The notes: a model not told the origin generated them from the letters alone. DNA of 64,000 bases from Pseudomonas umsongensis (GCF_002236105.1 NZ_NIWU01000001.1:1860001-1924000); one strand, 5' to 3'. Shown: positions 1-9,369, numbered from the stretch's first letter. Made by a program: numbers and translations.

Positions 1-2006
1 CGCTCCTCTGCCTCCGAGATCTGTATATACGCATTTAGCGTCTTCGTTTCAACTTCAGTCAACTCATCATGATCCTTAAATAGCTCCTCAGGAAGTATGC
101 GCTTAACCGCTTCAGTTAAATTTCCAAAACGACGCTCAGCGATCGGTTTATAATGACCGCTGCCATTAGTCCAGAGCTTTAGCTGTCCATCTTCAAACAA
201 AAAATCTCCCGCATAAAGTACATCCTTACCTTGGGCTAGCGAGCTGTGGCCTTCAACATAGTAGGGGTTATGATGTCGATATTCATTTAGCTCTCCTTTC
301 GAATTCTGTTGGCCATTGTTCATACCACAATAAATACGATCAGGTTCATCTGGAAGGATGACATATGAGAAAACACCTTTCAGGTTGTACCTTCTTCCAT
401 TATCCTTGCGGACTAGCTCATATTTATCTTCGTCATTTTTCGCCACATAAAATATTTGACCGGACACCGCTTCTTTTTCCACATGAAAATCAGGAATTTG
501 CGGTATCGGCACCATAAGCTCTGTCAAAATGCTCTCATCACGAAACTTAACTTTAAGCGCAGGACTCTTATCAAATAATTTCTCAATGACAGTCTCTTTG
601 AGTGGATACCTATAGCCCGCCCCCTTGAGTTTATCCAAACCGGACGCTATGTAGGTTATGAATGTATTTTTACGCTTTTCGAATGGATTCACCTTGCCCA
701 AATTCGGATTGATATGTTTATCGAACCCTAGGGTATAGGCTCTAATAGCCGCAAATTCTTCCTGAGAAATAATAGGCGCCACCCCTGACTCCTGATACAA
801 CTTGTTAATCTCTTCGGGACTACCCACCATCTTTTCAGCTTCATTTCCCCCTAGGTTAAAATCACGAAACATCTCGTAGAACAAACCTGTCAACATTGGC
901 GAAACCGATGCGTCAACTGGTTCTAAATTTGTAGTAGGCGGCTGTACAAAACGTCCATATAGCGGCACTTCTTGATTACCAGTTCTTGAAGTATCATCGG
1001 TTCCTTGTGGTGAAGAGGTGGGAGTTGAGTCGGTAGAAAATAGTTTGTCACTCCACAACTTCGGATCCTGTTCCCACGGAGCGGAAACTGTTTTATTATT
1101 TTTATAAAACTTGACAGCATCGCCCAATTGCGCTCTGCATCGATACAAATGTCGCAACTCCTCAGCCGTTATTCCGCCTGCTTTTAAATCCTTATTACCA
1201 ACCACACTTCCCATCTCAATATCATCCAGAAAAATGTGCAGGTAGGCTGTTGGCCCACCGCCACTTTTTTGCTGAACAAACTCATCAATCATACTTTTAC
1301 TTTTATTAGAAAAGAGATAGGTGGCAGACTCGTGAATCCGTCGCCACGCCTCTCCTCCAGAAAACTTTCCCTGAATTTTTTCTGTTTCGAGCAGGCCGAA
1401 TGCGTGGGCGTAACGAGGATGTCTGCTTAAATCTGAAAATAATTCATCCAAGCTTTTATCTGAAAGTTCGGAACAATCTTTATTAGTACCTCCGCCCTCT
1501 TTGCCTTTCTCTTCCAGCTCAACAATATAATCAAAAACCCCAGAAACAAATGCTATAACACCCTCCACGGAGGCAGTGGATGTTACATCCGACAAAGCAG
1601 TTTTGTCAGCTTTGATATTTTCACTTCCAACCGTTTCATCCCTGCCTGATTTCTTACGTCGTTGTTCTTCCTTCACGACGATAACCAGCGCGTCCTCCAC
1701 ATCAAGTATCGTATCTGGCTTGTCGTTTACCTTTGAGACTGGCGTGCCTTCAAAATCATAGGCTTCAGGCTGTTCGGCCATTATGTTAAACGCGACCCTC
1801 AGGTTTTCCAGCAGACGGGCTGGCGTCCATGCGGGATGTTCCTTGCTGGTAACCGAAGGCAGACCTAATATACGATCCCCTTTGGCTTCAGAAAAAGAAG
1901 AGCAAAAATTTTCTTCCGGCACTGCTTTCGTAGAGACTGTTTCGTTAGTTTTAGCTTGAACACTTTGAATGTTTGCGGAGCTGGAAGAACTGCGAGAAGG
2001 GAACAT
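1..2006 (-). CDS. Large AT-rich effector/toxin-like protein, 3' end beyond the left edge
   Basis: An open minus-strand frame reads without a stop from position 2006 to base 1, giving at least 668 codons; the C-terminus lies outside the window. The N-terminus is Ser-rich (MFPSRSSSSSAN), with no signal peptide or membrane segment, as in many cytoplasmic or secreted effectors. Near codons 575-620 there is a segment with the pattern GHSSLAQGK, then YAGDF, then NGSGHYKP; I recall this arrangement from bacterial toxin and effector proteins but cannot name the family. Base composition is clearly AT-rich and codon use unlike the neighbours, suggesting transfer. The start is uncertain: the same frame stays open upstream to about 2153 with GTG at 2021 and TTG codons but no ATG. 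I do not assign a function. Confidence 0.6.
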   Translation of the reverse strand, partial: MFPSRSSSSSANIQSVQAKTNETVSTKAVPEENFCSSFSEAKGDRILGLPSVTSKEHPAWTPARLLENLRVAFNIMAEQPEAYDFEGTPVSKVNDKPDTILDVEDALVIVVKEEQRRKKSGRDETVGSENIKADKTALSDVTSTASVEGVIAFVSGVFDYIVELEEKGKEGGGTNKDCSELSDKSLDELFSDLSRHPRYAHAFGLLETEKIQGKFSGGEAWRRIHESATYLFSNKSKSMIDEFVQQKSGGGPTAYLHIFLDDIEMGSVVGNKDLKAGGITAEELRHLYRCRAQLGDAVKFYKNNKTVSAPWEQDPKLWSDKLFSTDSTPTSSPQGTDDTSRTGNQEVPLYGRFVQPPTTNLEPVDASVSPMLTGLFYEMFRDFNLGGNEAEKMVGSPEEINKLYQESGVAPIISQEEFAAIRAYTLGFDKHINPNLGKVNPFEKRKNTFITYIASGLDKLKGAGYRYPLKETVIEKLFDKSPALKVKFRDESILTELMVPIPQIPDFHVEKEAVSGQIFYVAKNDEDKYELVRKDNGRRYNLKGVFSYVILPDEPDRIYCGMNNGQQNSKGELNEYRHHNPYYVEGHSSLAQGKDVLYAGDFLFEDGQLKLWTNGSGHYKPIAERRFGNLTEAVKRILPEELFKDHDELTEVETKTLNAYIQISEAEE

Positions 2007-2282
2007 GCTATTTATTTCCACCGTCAATTTATGCAGATTTTTTAATGCCGCGAACTGGTTTGTTACGCAGTTTGAACTCCCCCTCAATGACAGCAACTCT
2101 GTTATTGTATCTAAATATTTGATACCGCCACCTATTTTTACCTTTATGAAAAGTCAAGCAATATCAATCAGCCTGAAGTTGTGGGTTGCCCTGCACCATA
2201 GGACCCCACGTTGATTACGCACCCATCCATTCGCCACAATTTTGGTTAAAATACCGCCCCCTCAAATCGCCGACCCGACCCG

Positions 2283-3224
2283 ATGAATTCAGAAGCGCTG
2301 ACCACCCTCCATGACCATCTACTGACTGCCCTGGCAACGGCACCTGCGGAAACCCGCCGCCTGTTCCACGGCCGCGGCCGCTGCTGGCCAGGGCTGGAGC
2401 AAGTGACCGTCGACTGGTTGCAGGGCGTAGTGCTGGTGTCGCTGTTCAAGGAGCCGGAAGCGGCGCAGTTGGAGGCGTTGAAAGCTGTGCTGCTGCAGAT
2501 CACCCAGTCAGCGACATGGACGCAATCCGGCGCCCACACCCTGCTGCTGCAACACCGCTACCTGCTGCAAAGCACTACCGAATGGTTGCTCGGGGAAGAA
2601 ATCGACGAGCTGACGATTGTCGAAGGCGGCTTGAAGTACCGGGTGGACCTGGGGCGTAAACAGAACACCGGGCTTTTCTTCGACATGCGCTACGGCCGCG
2701 ATTGGGTGCGCGCCAATGCCCAGGGCAAGCGCGTGTTGAACCTGTTCGCCTACACCTGCGGTTTCTCGGTGGCGGCCATCGAGGGCGGCGCGACCCACGT
2801 GGTCAACCTGGACATGTCCAGCCCGGCCCTGAGCCGCGGGCGTGACAATCACCGGCTCAACGGGCATGACCTGGGCAAGGTAACTTTTCTCGGCCACGAC
2901 CTCTTCAAGTCTTGGGGCAAGGTGATCGGTAAGGGTCCGTATGACCTGGTGATCATCGACCCGCCGTCGTTCCAGAAAGGCAGCTTCCTGCTGACCAAGG
3001 ACTACCAGCGGGTACTGCGTCGCCTGCCGGAACTGCTCAGCCCCGAGGGCACGGTGCTCGCGTGCATGAACGACCCGGCCTTCGGTGCGGACTTCCTAAT
3101 CGATGGCGTCACCCGTGAAGCCCCGAGCCTGCGGTTCGAGCAGCGCCTGGACAATCCGCCGGAGTTTCCGGATGCCGATATCGAGTGTGGGTTGAAGGCG
3201 TTGGTGTTTACCCTGGCGGATTGA
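2283..3224 (+). CDS. Class I SAM-dependent methyltransferase, RlmI/RlmK-like
   Basis: This 313-residue protein has the core of the large-subunit rRNA methyltransferase group (RlmI/RlmK type). The ligand-binding approach GLFFDMRYGRDW (about 138-149) leads into the SAM-binding motif VLNLFAYTCGFSVAA, an acidic strand-end residue in VVNLDMS, and the motif IDPPSF (about 223-228) that is typical of this group. After IDPPSF there is no obvious catalytic Cys of the m5C enzymes, so the target base is open. Its last 17 bases overlap the convergent LuxR gene, so the two 3' ends face each other. ATG at 2283 follows directly after a non-coding stretch. Family placement is secure; the exact RNA substrate is inference. 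Confidence 0.85.
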   Translation: MNSEALTTLHDHLLTALATAPAETRRLFHGRGRCWPGLEQVTVDWLQGVVLVSLFKEPEAAQLEALKAVLLQITQSATWTQSGAHTLLLQHRYLLQSTTEWLLGEEIDELTIVEGGLKYRVDLGRKQNTGLFFDMRYGRDWVRANAQGKRVLNLFAYTCGFSVAAIEGGATHVVNLDMSSPALSRGRDNHRLNGHDLGKVTFLGHDLFKSWGKVIGKGPYDLVIIDPPSFQKGSFLLTKDYQRVLRRLPELLSPEGTVLACMNDPAFGADFLIDGVTREAPSLRFEQRLDNPPEFPDADIECGLKALVFTLAD

Positions 3225-3984
3225 GCACCAAAGCAAACAACTCCCCATGCCCGTTCACGTTGAGCTTGTGATAGAGATTGCGCCGATGCACCTTCACCGT
3301 CTCCGGGGAAATTCCCATCCGCTGGGCGATGGCCTTGCTGGAGAAACCCTGGAGAATCAGGCGTGCGGTTTCGATTTCGCGCACCGACAATCGTGCATCG
3401 AAGCGATCGAGCAAGGCCGCCAGGTCCCCGGCTACGGCTTCGACCGTCGGGCCTTCCGGCGGTAGCAATTGCAGGTGCCGACGCATCGCCGCCAGCACCC
3501 AGTCGCGTACGCACAGCAGGCGTCCCTGCTCTTGCAGCGTGAAGCGTGTCGCACGTCCCAGGGACAAACCGAGGACGGCGCCGTCGACGTTGACCATGAA
3601 CTGCAGTTCGTCCCCGCCTACCACCGTGCGAAAGTAGCTCAGGTAGTACTCGCTTTGCTGAAACTGGTCCGGCGCCACCGAGTCGAGGCTGTGCAAGCCA
3701 TCGGCGATGCCGGCGCAGACGGCCAGGTAAAACGGATCGAGCAGGTACATGCCGGCGCTGTAGTCCGCCAGTTCTTCATGCTCATCTCCGCTACCCCTGG
3801 AGTCGAAATCGATCAGCAGGCGAGGCACCCGTCCCGGTCGCATCACCGCGACCAAGGCGTTGTCCAGCGGCACCAGCAAGCGCAGGGTGTCGACCAGCGC
3901 ACGCCAGAATGCGTCCTGGCCCAACACGCCAAATACCCGCGCCAATCCCTGGTGCAGCGGTAACTCTTTCAACAACGCGTCCAC
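3208..3984 (-). CDS. LuxR-type transcriptional regulator
   Basis: This 258-residue protein begins at a GTG with an AAAAGGGG ribosome site upstream. The last ~65 residues form a LuxR/NarL helix-turn-helix: SVREIETARLIL, then SSKAIAQRMGIS, then ETVKVHRRNLYHKL, which contains the usual DNA-contacting V-K-V-H-R core. The N-terminal ~190 residues do not show a receiver aspartate or an obvious autoinducer-binding signature and may be a small-molecule sensor domain. It is divergent from the PotF-like gene at 4096 with about 110 bp between them, so it may control the binding protein and the aminopeptidase behind it. Its 3' end overlaps the methyltransferase gene. Confidence 0.85.
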   Translation of the reverse strand: MDALLKELPLHQGLARVFGVLGQDAFWRALVDTLRLLVPLDNALVAVMRPGRVPRLLIDFDSRGSGDEHEELADYSAGMYLLDPFYLAVCAGIADGLHSLDSVAPDQFQQSEYYLSYFRTVVGGDELQFMVNVDGAVLGLSLGRATRFTLQEQGRLLCVRDWVLAAMRRHLQLLPPEGPTVEAVAGDLAALLDRFDARLSVREIETARLILQGFSSKAIAQRMGISPETVKVHRRNLYHKLNVNGHGELFALVLNPPG

Positions 3985-4095
3985 GCACTACCCCTTTTGA
4001 GTAACCCATCATGGGAATGGGTAACGGCCACCCCGGTCGATACGCTGCAAGCTCCTGATCATCACCGGCCTGCAGCAGGCCAGGAGTGCCGCATC

Positions 4096-5199
4096 ATGAG
4101 TGGTCACCGCTCGTATTTCAATCTGGGGCTGGGCGCCTGTCTGGTGGCTTCGCTATCAGCGGTTGCTGCCGATGGTCCTACCGTGCACGTGTACAACTGG
4201 TACGACTACATCGGCCCCAATACCCTGCATGACTTCAAGCGGGACACCGGTATCCAGCCGGTCTACGACACCTTCGACAGTGCCGAAGTCCTCGAAGGCA
4301 AACTGCTCACCAGCCGCAGCGGCTACGACGTGGTCGTGGCCAGCAACTTCAGCCTGCCAACCCTGATCAAGGCGGGCGCGCTCGCCCCTCTGCCCCGCGC
4401 CGAGATGCCCGATTTCAACAATATGGACACCGATCTGCTGGCGAAACTGGCCAACAACGATCCGGGCAACCAGTACGCCGTGCCGTATCTGTGGGGCACC
4501 AACGGCATCGGCTATAACGTGGACAAAGTGCGCGCCATGCTGGGCGACAAGGCGCCGGTGGATTCCTGGGACCTGGTGTTCAAGGAAGAGAACCTGGCCA
4601 AACTTGGCGAATGCGGGGTGGCGATGCTCGACTCGCCCGCGGAAATGCTGCCGGTCGCCCTGCACTACCTGGGCCTGCCGCCCAACAGCACTAACCCTGA
4701 AGACTACAAAAAGGCAGAAGCGCTGCTGCTCAAGCTGCGGCCACATATCGCCTACTTCAATTCGTCGAAGTTCATCAGTGATCTGTCCAACGGCAACATC
4801 TGCGTGGCAGTGGGTTGGTCCGGCGCCATGCTCGAAGCCAAGGCCACCGCCGAGCAGGCCGGCAACGGCGTGAAGATCGCCTACAGCTTGCCCAAGGAAG
4901 GCGCACCGGTGTGGTTCGACACGCTGGTGTTGCTCAAGGACGCACCGCATCCGCAACAAGGCCTGGCCTTCATCGACTACCTGATGCGCGCCGAGGTCAT
5001 CGCCCCGGTCAGTAATCACCTCAACTACCCCAACGGCAACCGTAACGCGACAGCGCTGGTGGCCGAAGCGACGCGGACCAACCCGGCTGTTTATCCGTCG
5101 GCCGAAGCCATGGCCACGTTGTTCACCCTGCAACCCTTGCCGCCGGCCACCGAGCGTGTGCGCACGCGGATCTGGAGCAAGGTCAAGAACGGCCAGTAG
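4096..5199 (+). CDS. PotF-like periplasmic polyamine-binding protein
   Basis: This 367-residue protein has a Sec signal (hydrophobic LGLGACLVASLSAVA ending near AAADG) and the start of the mature PotD/PotF fold, VHVYNWYDYIGPNTL. Length matches PotF (about 370). Aromatic and acidic residues expected in the polyamine pocket are visible (YNWYDY, GWSGAM). I choose ATG 4096 rather than the in-frame TTG at 3997 because AGGAG lies nine bases upstream and the signal peptide begins there. No permease or ATPase gene follows, so it is an orphan binding protein. The next gene encodes a DmpA-type aminopeptidase, and the divergent LuxR gene is a likely regulator. Substrate could be another amine; I infer polyamine only from the family. 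Confidence 0.85.
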   Translation: MSGHRSYFNLGLGACLVASLSAVAADGPTVHVYNWYDYIGPNTLHDFKRDTGIQPVYDTFDSAEVLEGKLLTSRSGYDVVVASNFSLPTLIKAGALAPLPRAEMPDFNNMDTDLLAKLANNDPGNQYAVPYLWGTNGIGYNVDKVRAMLGDKAPVDSWDLVFKEENLAKLGECGVAMLDSPAEMLPVALHYLGLPPNSTNPEDYKKAEALLLKLRPHIAYFNSSKFISDLSNGNICVAVGWSGAMLEAKATAEQAGNGVKIAYSLPKEGAPVWFDTLVLLKDAPHPQQGLAFIDYLMRAEVIAPVSNHLNYPNGNRNATALVAEATRTNPAVYPSAEAMATLFTLQPLPPATERVRTRIWSKVKNGQ

Positions 5200-5219
5200 C
5201 TGCACCACCGCCAATCCCT

Positions 5220-5310
5220 TGTGGGAGCGAGCCTGCTCGCGAAAGCGGAGTGTCAGTCGACATCAACCTTGCCTGATGCACCGCATTCGCGAGCAGGCTC
5301 GCTCCCACAG
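5220..5310. repeat. Inverted REP pair (BIME), GTGGGAGCGAGCCTGCTCGC type
   Basis: Two head-to-head copies of the REP core (GTGGGAGCGAGCCTGCTCGC at the left, its complement ending in GCTCCCACAG at the right) flank about 45 bases. It sits between the potF-like stop and the aminopeptidase start, so the two genes may be less tightly co-transcribed than their order suggests. The same type recurs at 61958-62047, and a single half unit opens the array at 14651. Confidence 0.9.
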
Positions 5311-5364
5311 GTTCCGCGCCCGAACGATTACCTTTTTGTCATTACCTTGAAGATGAGAACCCCC

Positions 5365-6495
5365 ATGAAACCACGTGCCCGCGATCTCAACATCCAGTTT
5401 GGCCAGCTGCAGCCCGGTCCCCTCAACGCGATCACCGACGTACCTGGCGTGCGGGTCGGTCATAGCGATGTACGCGGTCGCTCCGCCAAGGGCCGCGATA
5501 TCGTCACCGGGGTGACCGTGATCGAACCCCGTGCCGGTTCCACCAGCCAGCAACCGTGTTTTGCCGGGGTCCATGTGCTCAATGGCAACGGCGATGCCAC
5601 GGGCCTTGAGTGGATTCGCGAAGCGGGTCTGTTGACCAGCCCGATCGCCTTTACCAACACCCATAGCCTGGGCGTGGTGCGCGATGCCTTGATCGTGCTG
5701 GACCGTGAGCAGCAACCTGACGACGGGCGGCTCTACTGGAACATGCCGGTGGTGCTGGAGACCTACGACGGCTTGCTCAATGACATCAACGGCTTCCACG
5801 TGAAGCCCGAGCATGTCGCCCAAGCCCTGCACGCGGCGGTCGGCGGCCCTGTGGCCGAAGGCAATGTCGGCGGTGGCAGCGGCATGATCTGCCACGAGTT
5901 CAAGGGCGGCATCGGCACCGCTTCGCGACGCTTGAGCAGTGCCCAGGGTGGCTGGACGGTGGGCGCGATCGTCCAGGCCAACCATGGCATTCGCAATGAG
6001 TTGCGCGTCGATGGCTACCCGGTCGGGCGCTACATGGAACAGGTCGACTCACCCTTTCTCAAGGCTGCACTGCCGCACCCGGGCATGGGCTCGATCGTGG
6101 TGTGCCTGGCCACCGACGCGCCCTTGCTGCCGCACCAATGCACCCGCCTGGCCCAACGCGCCAGCCTCGGCCTGGCCCGCACCGGTGGCGGCAATGAAGA
6201 CCACAGCGGCGACATCTTCATCGCGTTCGCCACCGGCAACCAGCATGTGCCGCCAGCGGCTTACGAGAGTAAAAAAGCGCCAACCTGCGATAACCTGAGC
6301 ATGGTCAATAACGATCACATCAGCGAATTGTTCCTGGCGGCCACCGAGGTTGTCGAAGAAGCCATCATCAACGCCTTGCTCGCAGCCGAAACGACGGAAG
6401 GTAACGGCCATGCGGTGCCGGGGCTGGATGCCGAAACGCTGCTCGAGGCCCTGAACCAGGCCGGTTGGCCCGGGAAGCACAATCGCAGAAGCTGA
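5365..6495 (+). CDS. P1 family (DmpA/BapA-type) aminopeptidase
   Basis: This 376-residue protein is a self-processing N-terminal nucleophile peptidase of the DmpA family, whose members release N-terminal D-, L- or beta-amino acids from peptides. Family hallmarks: NAITDVPGVRVGH near the start, then GNVGGGSGMICHEFKGGIG, and the segment MGSIVVCLATDAPLLPH. In DmpA the chain is cut between Gly and Ser in the equivalent of MGSIVV, which makes Ser243 the predicted nucleophile and new N-terminus of the beta chain. No signal peptide is visible. ATG 5353 is an alternative start four codons upstream; 5365 has better spacing from a GAGAA-like site. It lies behind the PotF-like gene, which suggests joint use of peptide- or amine-type nutrients. 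Confidence 0.88.
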   Translation: MKPRARDLNIQFGQLQPGPLNAITDVPGVRVGHSDVRGRSAKGRDIVTGVTVIEPRAGSTSQQPCFAGVHVLNGNGDATGLEWIREAGLLTSPIAFTNTHSLGVVRDALIVLDREQQPDDGRLYWNMPVVLETYDGLLNDINGFHVKPEHVAQALHAAVGGPVAEGNVGGGSGMICHEFKGGIGTASRRLSSAQGGWTVGAIVQANHGIRNELRVDGYPVGRYMEQVDSPFLKAALPHPGMGSIVVCLATDAPLLPHQCTRLAQRASLGLARTGGGNEDHSGDIFIAFATGNQHVPPAAYESKKAPTCDNLSMVNNDHISELFLAATEVVEEAIINALLAAETTEGNGHAVPGLDAETLLEALNQAGWPGKHNRRS

Positions 6496-6676
6496 CACTT
6501 GTGGGGGGATTCGACTAGTGGTACTTGAGACCGCCCCCCCATCTTCCTACGATGGAGTTGCGCAATCGCTTGCTTGTCCAAGCCGTTGCGTAGGTGGTGA
6601 GTGCACTGAACCCCTATCAAGCTCACCGCCTGCTTCATGCGCATCTTGAGCCTCAAGGGCTCTACTTCTCCCCATC
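6496..6676. other. Gene-free stretch, with a possible 35-codon reading frame
   Basis: The region between the aminopeptidase and the first terminator holds no gene I can support. A short plus-strand frame (GTG 6594 to TAA 6701, reading LNPYQAHRLLHAHLEP) is open, but its end coincides with the terminator hairpin and its ribosome site (TAGGTG) is weak. It could equally be part of a small RNA ending at the 6677-6700 hairpin. Confidence 0.2.
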
Positions 6677-6700
6677 AAAGAGCTTTGAGGCTCTTTTTTA
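6677..6700 (+). terminator. Intrinsic terminator
   Basis: Stem AAAGAGC / GCTCTTT around a short loop followed by a run of six T. It is about 180 bases past the aminopeptidase stop and may end that transcript or a small RNA. Confidence 0.7.
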
Positions 6701-6721
6701 ACTGCGCGAAAACCACACCTG

Positions 6722-6748
6722 AAAAAGCCCGGCACCTGGCCGGGCTTT
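6722..6748. terminator. Bidirectional-looking terminator
   Basis: Strong hairpin AAAGCCCGGC / GCCGGGCTTT with A residues before and T residues after it. It can serve the plus-strand transcript and, in the other orientation, the minus-strand GNAT gene. Confidence 0.75.
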
Positions 6749-6778
6749 GTGCATTCTTATACACATCGCAGATCCCCC

Positions 6779-6895
6779 TGTTGGAGCGAGCATGCTCGCG
6801 AAAAACCTGAGCTCGCCGCGGGGTGTCAGTCTTATAGCGTTATCGTTAACGACCATCGCGACGGTGCGACGATTCGACATGCTCGCGCCTACAAG
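6779..6895. repeat. Composite REP element, copy 1 (diverged)
   Basis: About 117 bases with a GGAGCGAGCATGCTCGCGA-type end, an internal ACCTGAG...GCGGGGTGTCAG segment, a TTATCGTTAACGACCATCG centre, and a degenerate right end GACATGCTCGCGCCTACA. Other copies lie at 15471, 24068, 45741, 55772 and 57836. The GNAT stop codon follows immediately at 6896. Confidence 0.85.
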
Positions 6896-7585
6896 TTAAA
6901 CGCGTTTTTCCAATCGCTCGCGGACAAACTCATTGGCCTTGCGCGTCAGCTGGTCCAGATGCCGGTCACGTTGTTTCTCAGCATCGAGCATCGCCCGCTT
7001 GCCGTGCTTTTGCAGCAGATAGGTGTGAATCTGCCGCACCTCCAGTGAGCTATAGATGGGCGCCACATCCAGCAGCGCCCTCAAGCCGTCGCTGCCATGA
7101 TCACGGGTGTTCATCAGCACCTGGGTGGCTCGCACGCCCACCACCTCGAAGCCAATCGACTCGAAGTACGGCACCTTCGCCACTGCGCACGCCAGTTCGG
7201 CATGCGGGTAACGACCGACCATCTCGCGCAGCATCCTGCGCGCAATCCCTTGTCGCCGATGACCGGCAACCACCGCCATATAGGCCACGCTGCACGCGTC
7301 GGGATCATCCTTGACCGGCAGGTACAACAGGAACCCTGTGACCTTGTCCGGATCGTCCAGGTCCGTGGCGACGATCAACTCCACCTCAATGCCTTTCGTC
7401 CCGTTCAAGGCCTCCAGATACAGATGCACTTCGTAGCCGATCGCGTACTGGTAGACGTTGTACAACAGGTTGCTCGGCGCAATGGCGACCATGCTGATGT
7501 CGGTCAGGTTGTCGACCACCATCTGCAGGATCTGGCTGTTGACCGACTCAGGGCACGGGGTTTTGTAGTGGGTGATCTGGGGCAT
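6896..7585 (-). CDS. GNAT family N-acetyltransferase
   Basis: This 229-residue protein has the acetyl-CoA pyrophosphate-binding motif of the GNAT fold, GHRRQGIARRML, preceded by the beta-strand SVAYMAVV, and a later ESIGFEVVG typical of the fourth motif. The ~55-residue C-terminal tail after the fold is helical and charged (KQRDRHLDQLTRKANEFVRERLEK). Substrate cannot be told from sequence. The start at 7585 is chosen because a GGAG site lies upstream and the peptide from there (MPQITHYKTP) is conserved-looking, whereas the longer frame to 7678 adds an unstructured leader. It is divergent from paoA. Confidence 0.82.
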   Translation of the reverse strand: MPQITHYKTPCPESVNSQILQMVVDNLTDISMVAIAPSNLLYNVYQYAIGYEVHLYLEALNGTKGIEVELIVATDLDDPDKVTGFLLYLPVKDDPDACSVAYMAVVAGHRRQGIARRMLREMVGRYPHAELACAVAKVPYFESIGFEVVGVRATQVLMNTRDHGSDGLRALLDVAPIYSSLEVRQIHTYLLQKHGKRAMLDAEKQRDRHLDQLTRKANEFVRERLEKRV

Positions 7586-7780
7586 TGCGGGGATTGACTC
7601 CGGGGAATGGTCGCGACTGCCTATCATAGCGTGCCGGGCCGCGTTACTCGCCTGTCTTGATCGATTCATGAGCCACACGCATAACTCTACCGTTGAAAAC
7701 CGCTAAAACTTTTCCCTGATCGCGCAGGTCAGTCAATGGATGAGGGCTGTAATCGCCAATCAACCATAGGAAACGCACCG

Positions 7781-8416
7781 ATGCTCGACGTCATGACGAT
7801 TTCCCGACGAGAACTCCTGATCGTGGGCGTGGTAACCGCAGCGGCCGTGATCCTGCCTCCGTTCATTTCTGCACAGGCATCGGCCGCCAACGCGGCGCAC
7901 CCGGTCAAGACCAAACTGTCGATCTGGGTGAACGGTGCTCGGCAGGAAATGGAGTTTGACACCCGCACCACCCTGCTCGACCTGTTGCGCGAACACCTGC
8001 AGCTTACCGGCTCCAAGAAAGGTTGCGACCACGGCCAATGCGGCGCCTGCACGGTCATTGTCGACGGCCGGCGCATCAATTCCTGCCTGACCCTGGCGGT
8101 AATGCACGAAGGCGCGAAAGTCACCACTATCGAGGGGCTCGGAACGCCGGACAAGCTGCATCCGATGCAGGCGGCTTTCATCAAGCACGACGGCTATCAA
8201 TGCGGCTATTGCACGCCGGGACAAATCTGCTCGGCAGTCGCGGTGCTGGGTGAAATCCGCGATGGCATTCCCAGCCACGCCAGCCCGAATCTCACCGAAC
8301 CACCCAGGCTGATCGCCAGCGAACTCCAGGAACGCATGAGCGGCAACATCTGCCGCTGCGGTGCGTACTCAAACATCATCGAGGCGATCACCGAAGTCGC
8401 GGAGGCCAGCGCATGA
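7781..8416 (+). CDS. paoA: Periplasmic aldehyde oxidoreductase, 2Fe-2S subunit PaoA
   Basis: This 211-residue protein is the small iron-sulphur subunit of a PaoABC-type molybdenum aldehyde oxidoreductase of the xanthine oxidase family. It starts with a Tat-like signal (SRRELL followed by a hydrophobic stretch and AQASA). The plant-ferredoxin-type cluster is held by Cys82, Cys87, Cys90 and Cys102, and the second cluster by Cys141, Cys144, Cys191 and Cys193 (motifs [17 protein letters not shown]). ATG 7781 has AGGAAA upstream. The stop overlaps the paoB start by four bases (ATGA), which indicates translational coupling. The heterotrimer would be exported folded and oxidise aldehydes in the periplasm. 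Confidence 0.93.
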   Translation: MLDVMTISRRELLIVGVVTAAAVILPPFISAQASAANAAHPVKTKLSIWVNGARQEMEFDTRTTLLDLLREHLQLTGSKKGCDHGQCGACTVIVDGRRINSCLTLAVMHEGAKVTTIEGLGTPDKLHPMQAAFIKHDGYQCGYCTPGQICSAVAVLGEIRDGIPSHASPNLTEPPRLIASELQERMSGNICRCGAYSNIIEAITEVAEASA

Positions 8417-9369
8417 GACCTTTTAACTATCTGCGTGCGCAGTCGCCGGCCGAAGCCGCGTCGCTCTCTGCGCAGGTCCATGGCTCGCGATTCATTGCGG
8501 GCGGCACCAACCTGTTGGACCTGATGAAACTGGACATCGAGACGCCGACGCAACTGATCGACGTCAACCATCTGGCACTGGATCGCATCGAAGCCACGCC
8601 CGAAGGTGGCTTGAGAATCGGTGCGCTGGTCAGGAACACCGACCTGGCCGCCGACCCGCGCATCAGGAAAGATTACGCGGTACTCGCGCGCGCCCTGCTC
8701 GCTGGCGCCTCGGGCCAGCTGCGCAACATGGCCACGACCGCTGGCAACCTGCTGCAACGCACCCGCTGCCCGTACTTCTACGACACCCATCAGGCCTGCA
8801 ACAAGCGCCAGCCCGGCAGTGGCTGCGCCGCCATTGGCGGATTCAGTCGGCAACTGGGCATCATCGGTGTCAGCGATGCCTGCATTGCCACCCATCCCAG
8901 CGACATGGCCGTCGCCATGCGCGCACTCGATGCCCATGTTGAAACGGTTCGACCCGATGGCACGACACGCGTCATTGCCATCACCGACCTGCATCGATTG
9001 CCCGGTAATACGCCGAACATCGAAACCGCCCTGGCGCCCCACGAGCTGATTACCGCCGTGACGTTGCCGCCGCCAATTGGCGGCACGCACATTTACCAGA
9101 AAGTCCGGGACCGCGCCTCTTACGCATTCGCCCTGGTCTCAGTAGCCGCGGTGATCCAGAAGGACAGCTCCGGCCGCGTGGCCCTGGGCGGCGTCGCGCC
9201 CAAGCCGTGGCGTGTGGAGAGCGCTGAAACAGCGATGGCCAAAGGCGCAAAAGCGCTCTCGGAACAACTACTGGCCGGCGCCACCCCCACCCATGAAAAC
9301 GCCTTCAAACTGACACTGGTCGAGCGCATGCTCGCTTCGGTGATGGCGCAAGCGAGGGCCCAGGCATGA
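8413..9369 (+). CDS. paoB: Aldehyde oxidoreductase FAD subunit PaoB
   Basis: This 318-residue protein is the FAD-binding subunit of the molybdenum hydroxylase. The FAD pyrophosphate motif is [12 protein letters not shown] (about 29-40), followed by the [19 protein letters not shown] segment. Four cysteines at 119, 129, 138 and 157 match the extra 4Fe-4S cluster that distinguishes PaoB from other xanthine oxidase family FAD subunits. It has no signal of its own and would be exported with PaoA. Start and stop overlap paoA and paoC by four bases each. Confidence 0.93.
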   Translation: MRPFNYLRAQSPAEAASLSAQVHGSRFIAGGTNLLDLMKLDIETPTQLIDVNHLALDRIEATPEGGLRIGALVRNTDLAADPRIRKDYAVLARALLAGASGQLRNMATTAGNLLQRTRCPYFYDTHQACNKRQPGSGCAAIGGFSRQLGIIGVSDACIATHPSDMAVAMRALDAHVETVRPDGTTRVIAITDLHRLPGNTPNIETALAPHELITAVTLPPPIGGTHIYQKVRDRASYAFALVSVAAVIQKDSSGRVALGGVAPKPWRVESAETAMAKGAKALSEQLLAGATPTHENAFKLTLVERMLASVMAQARAQA

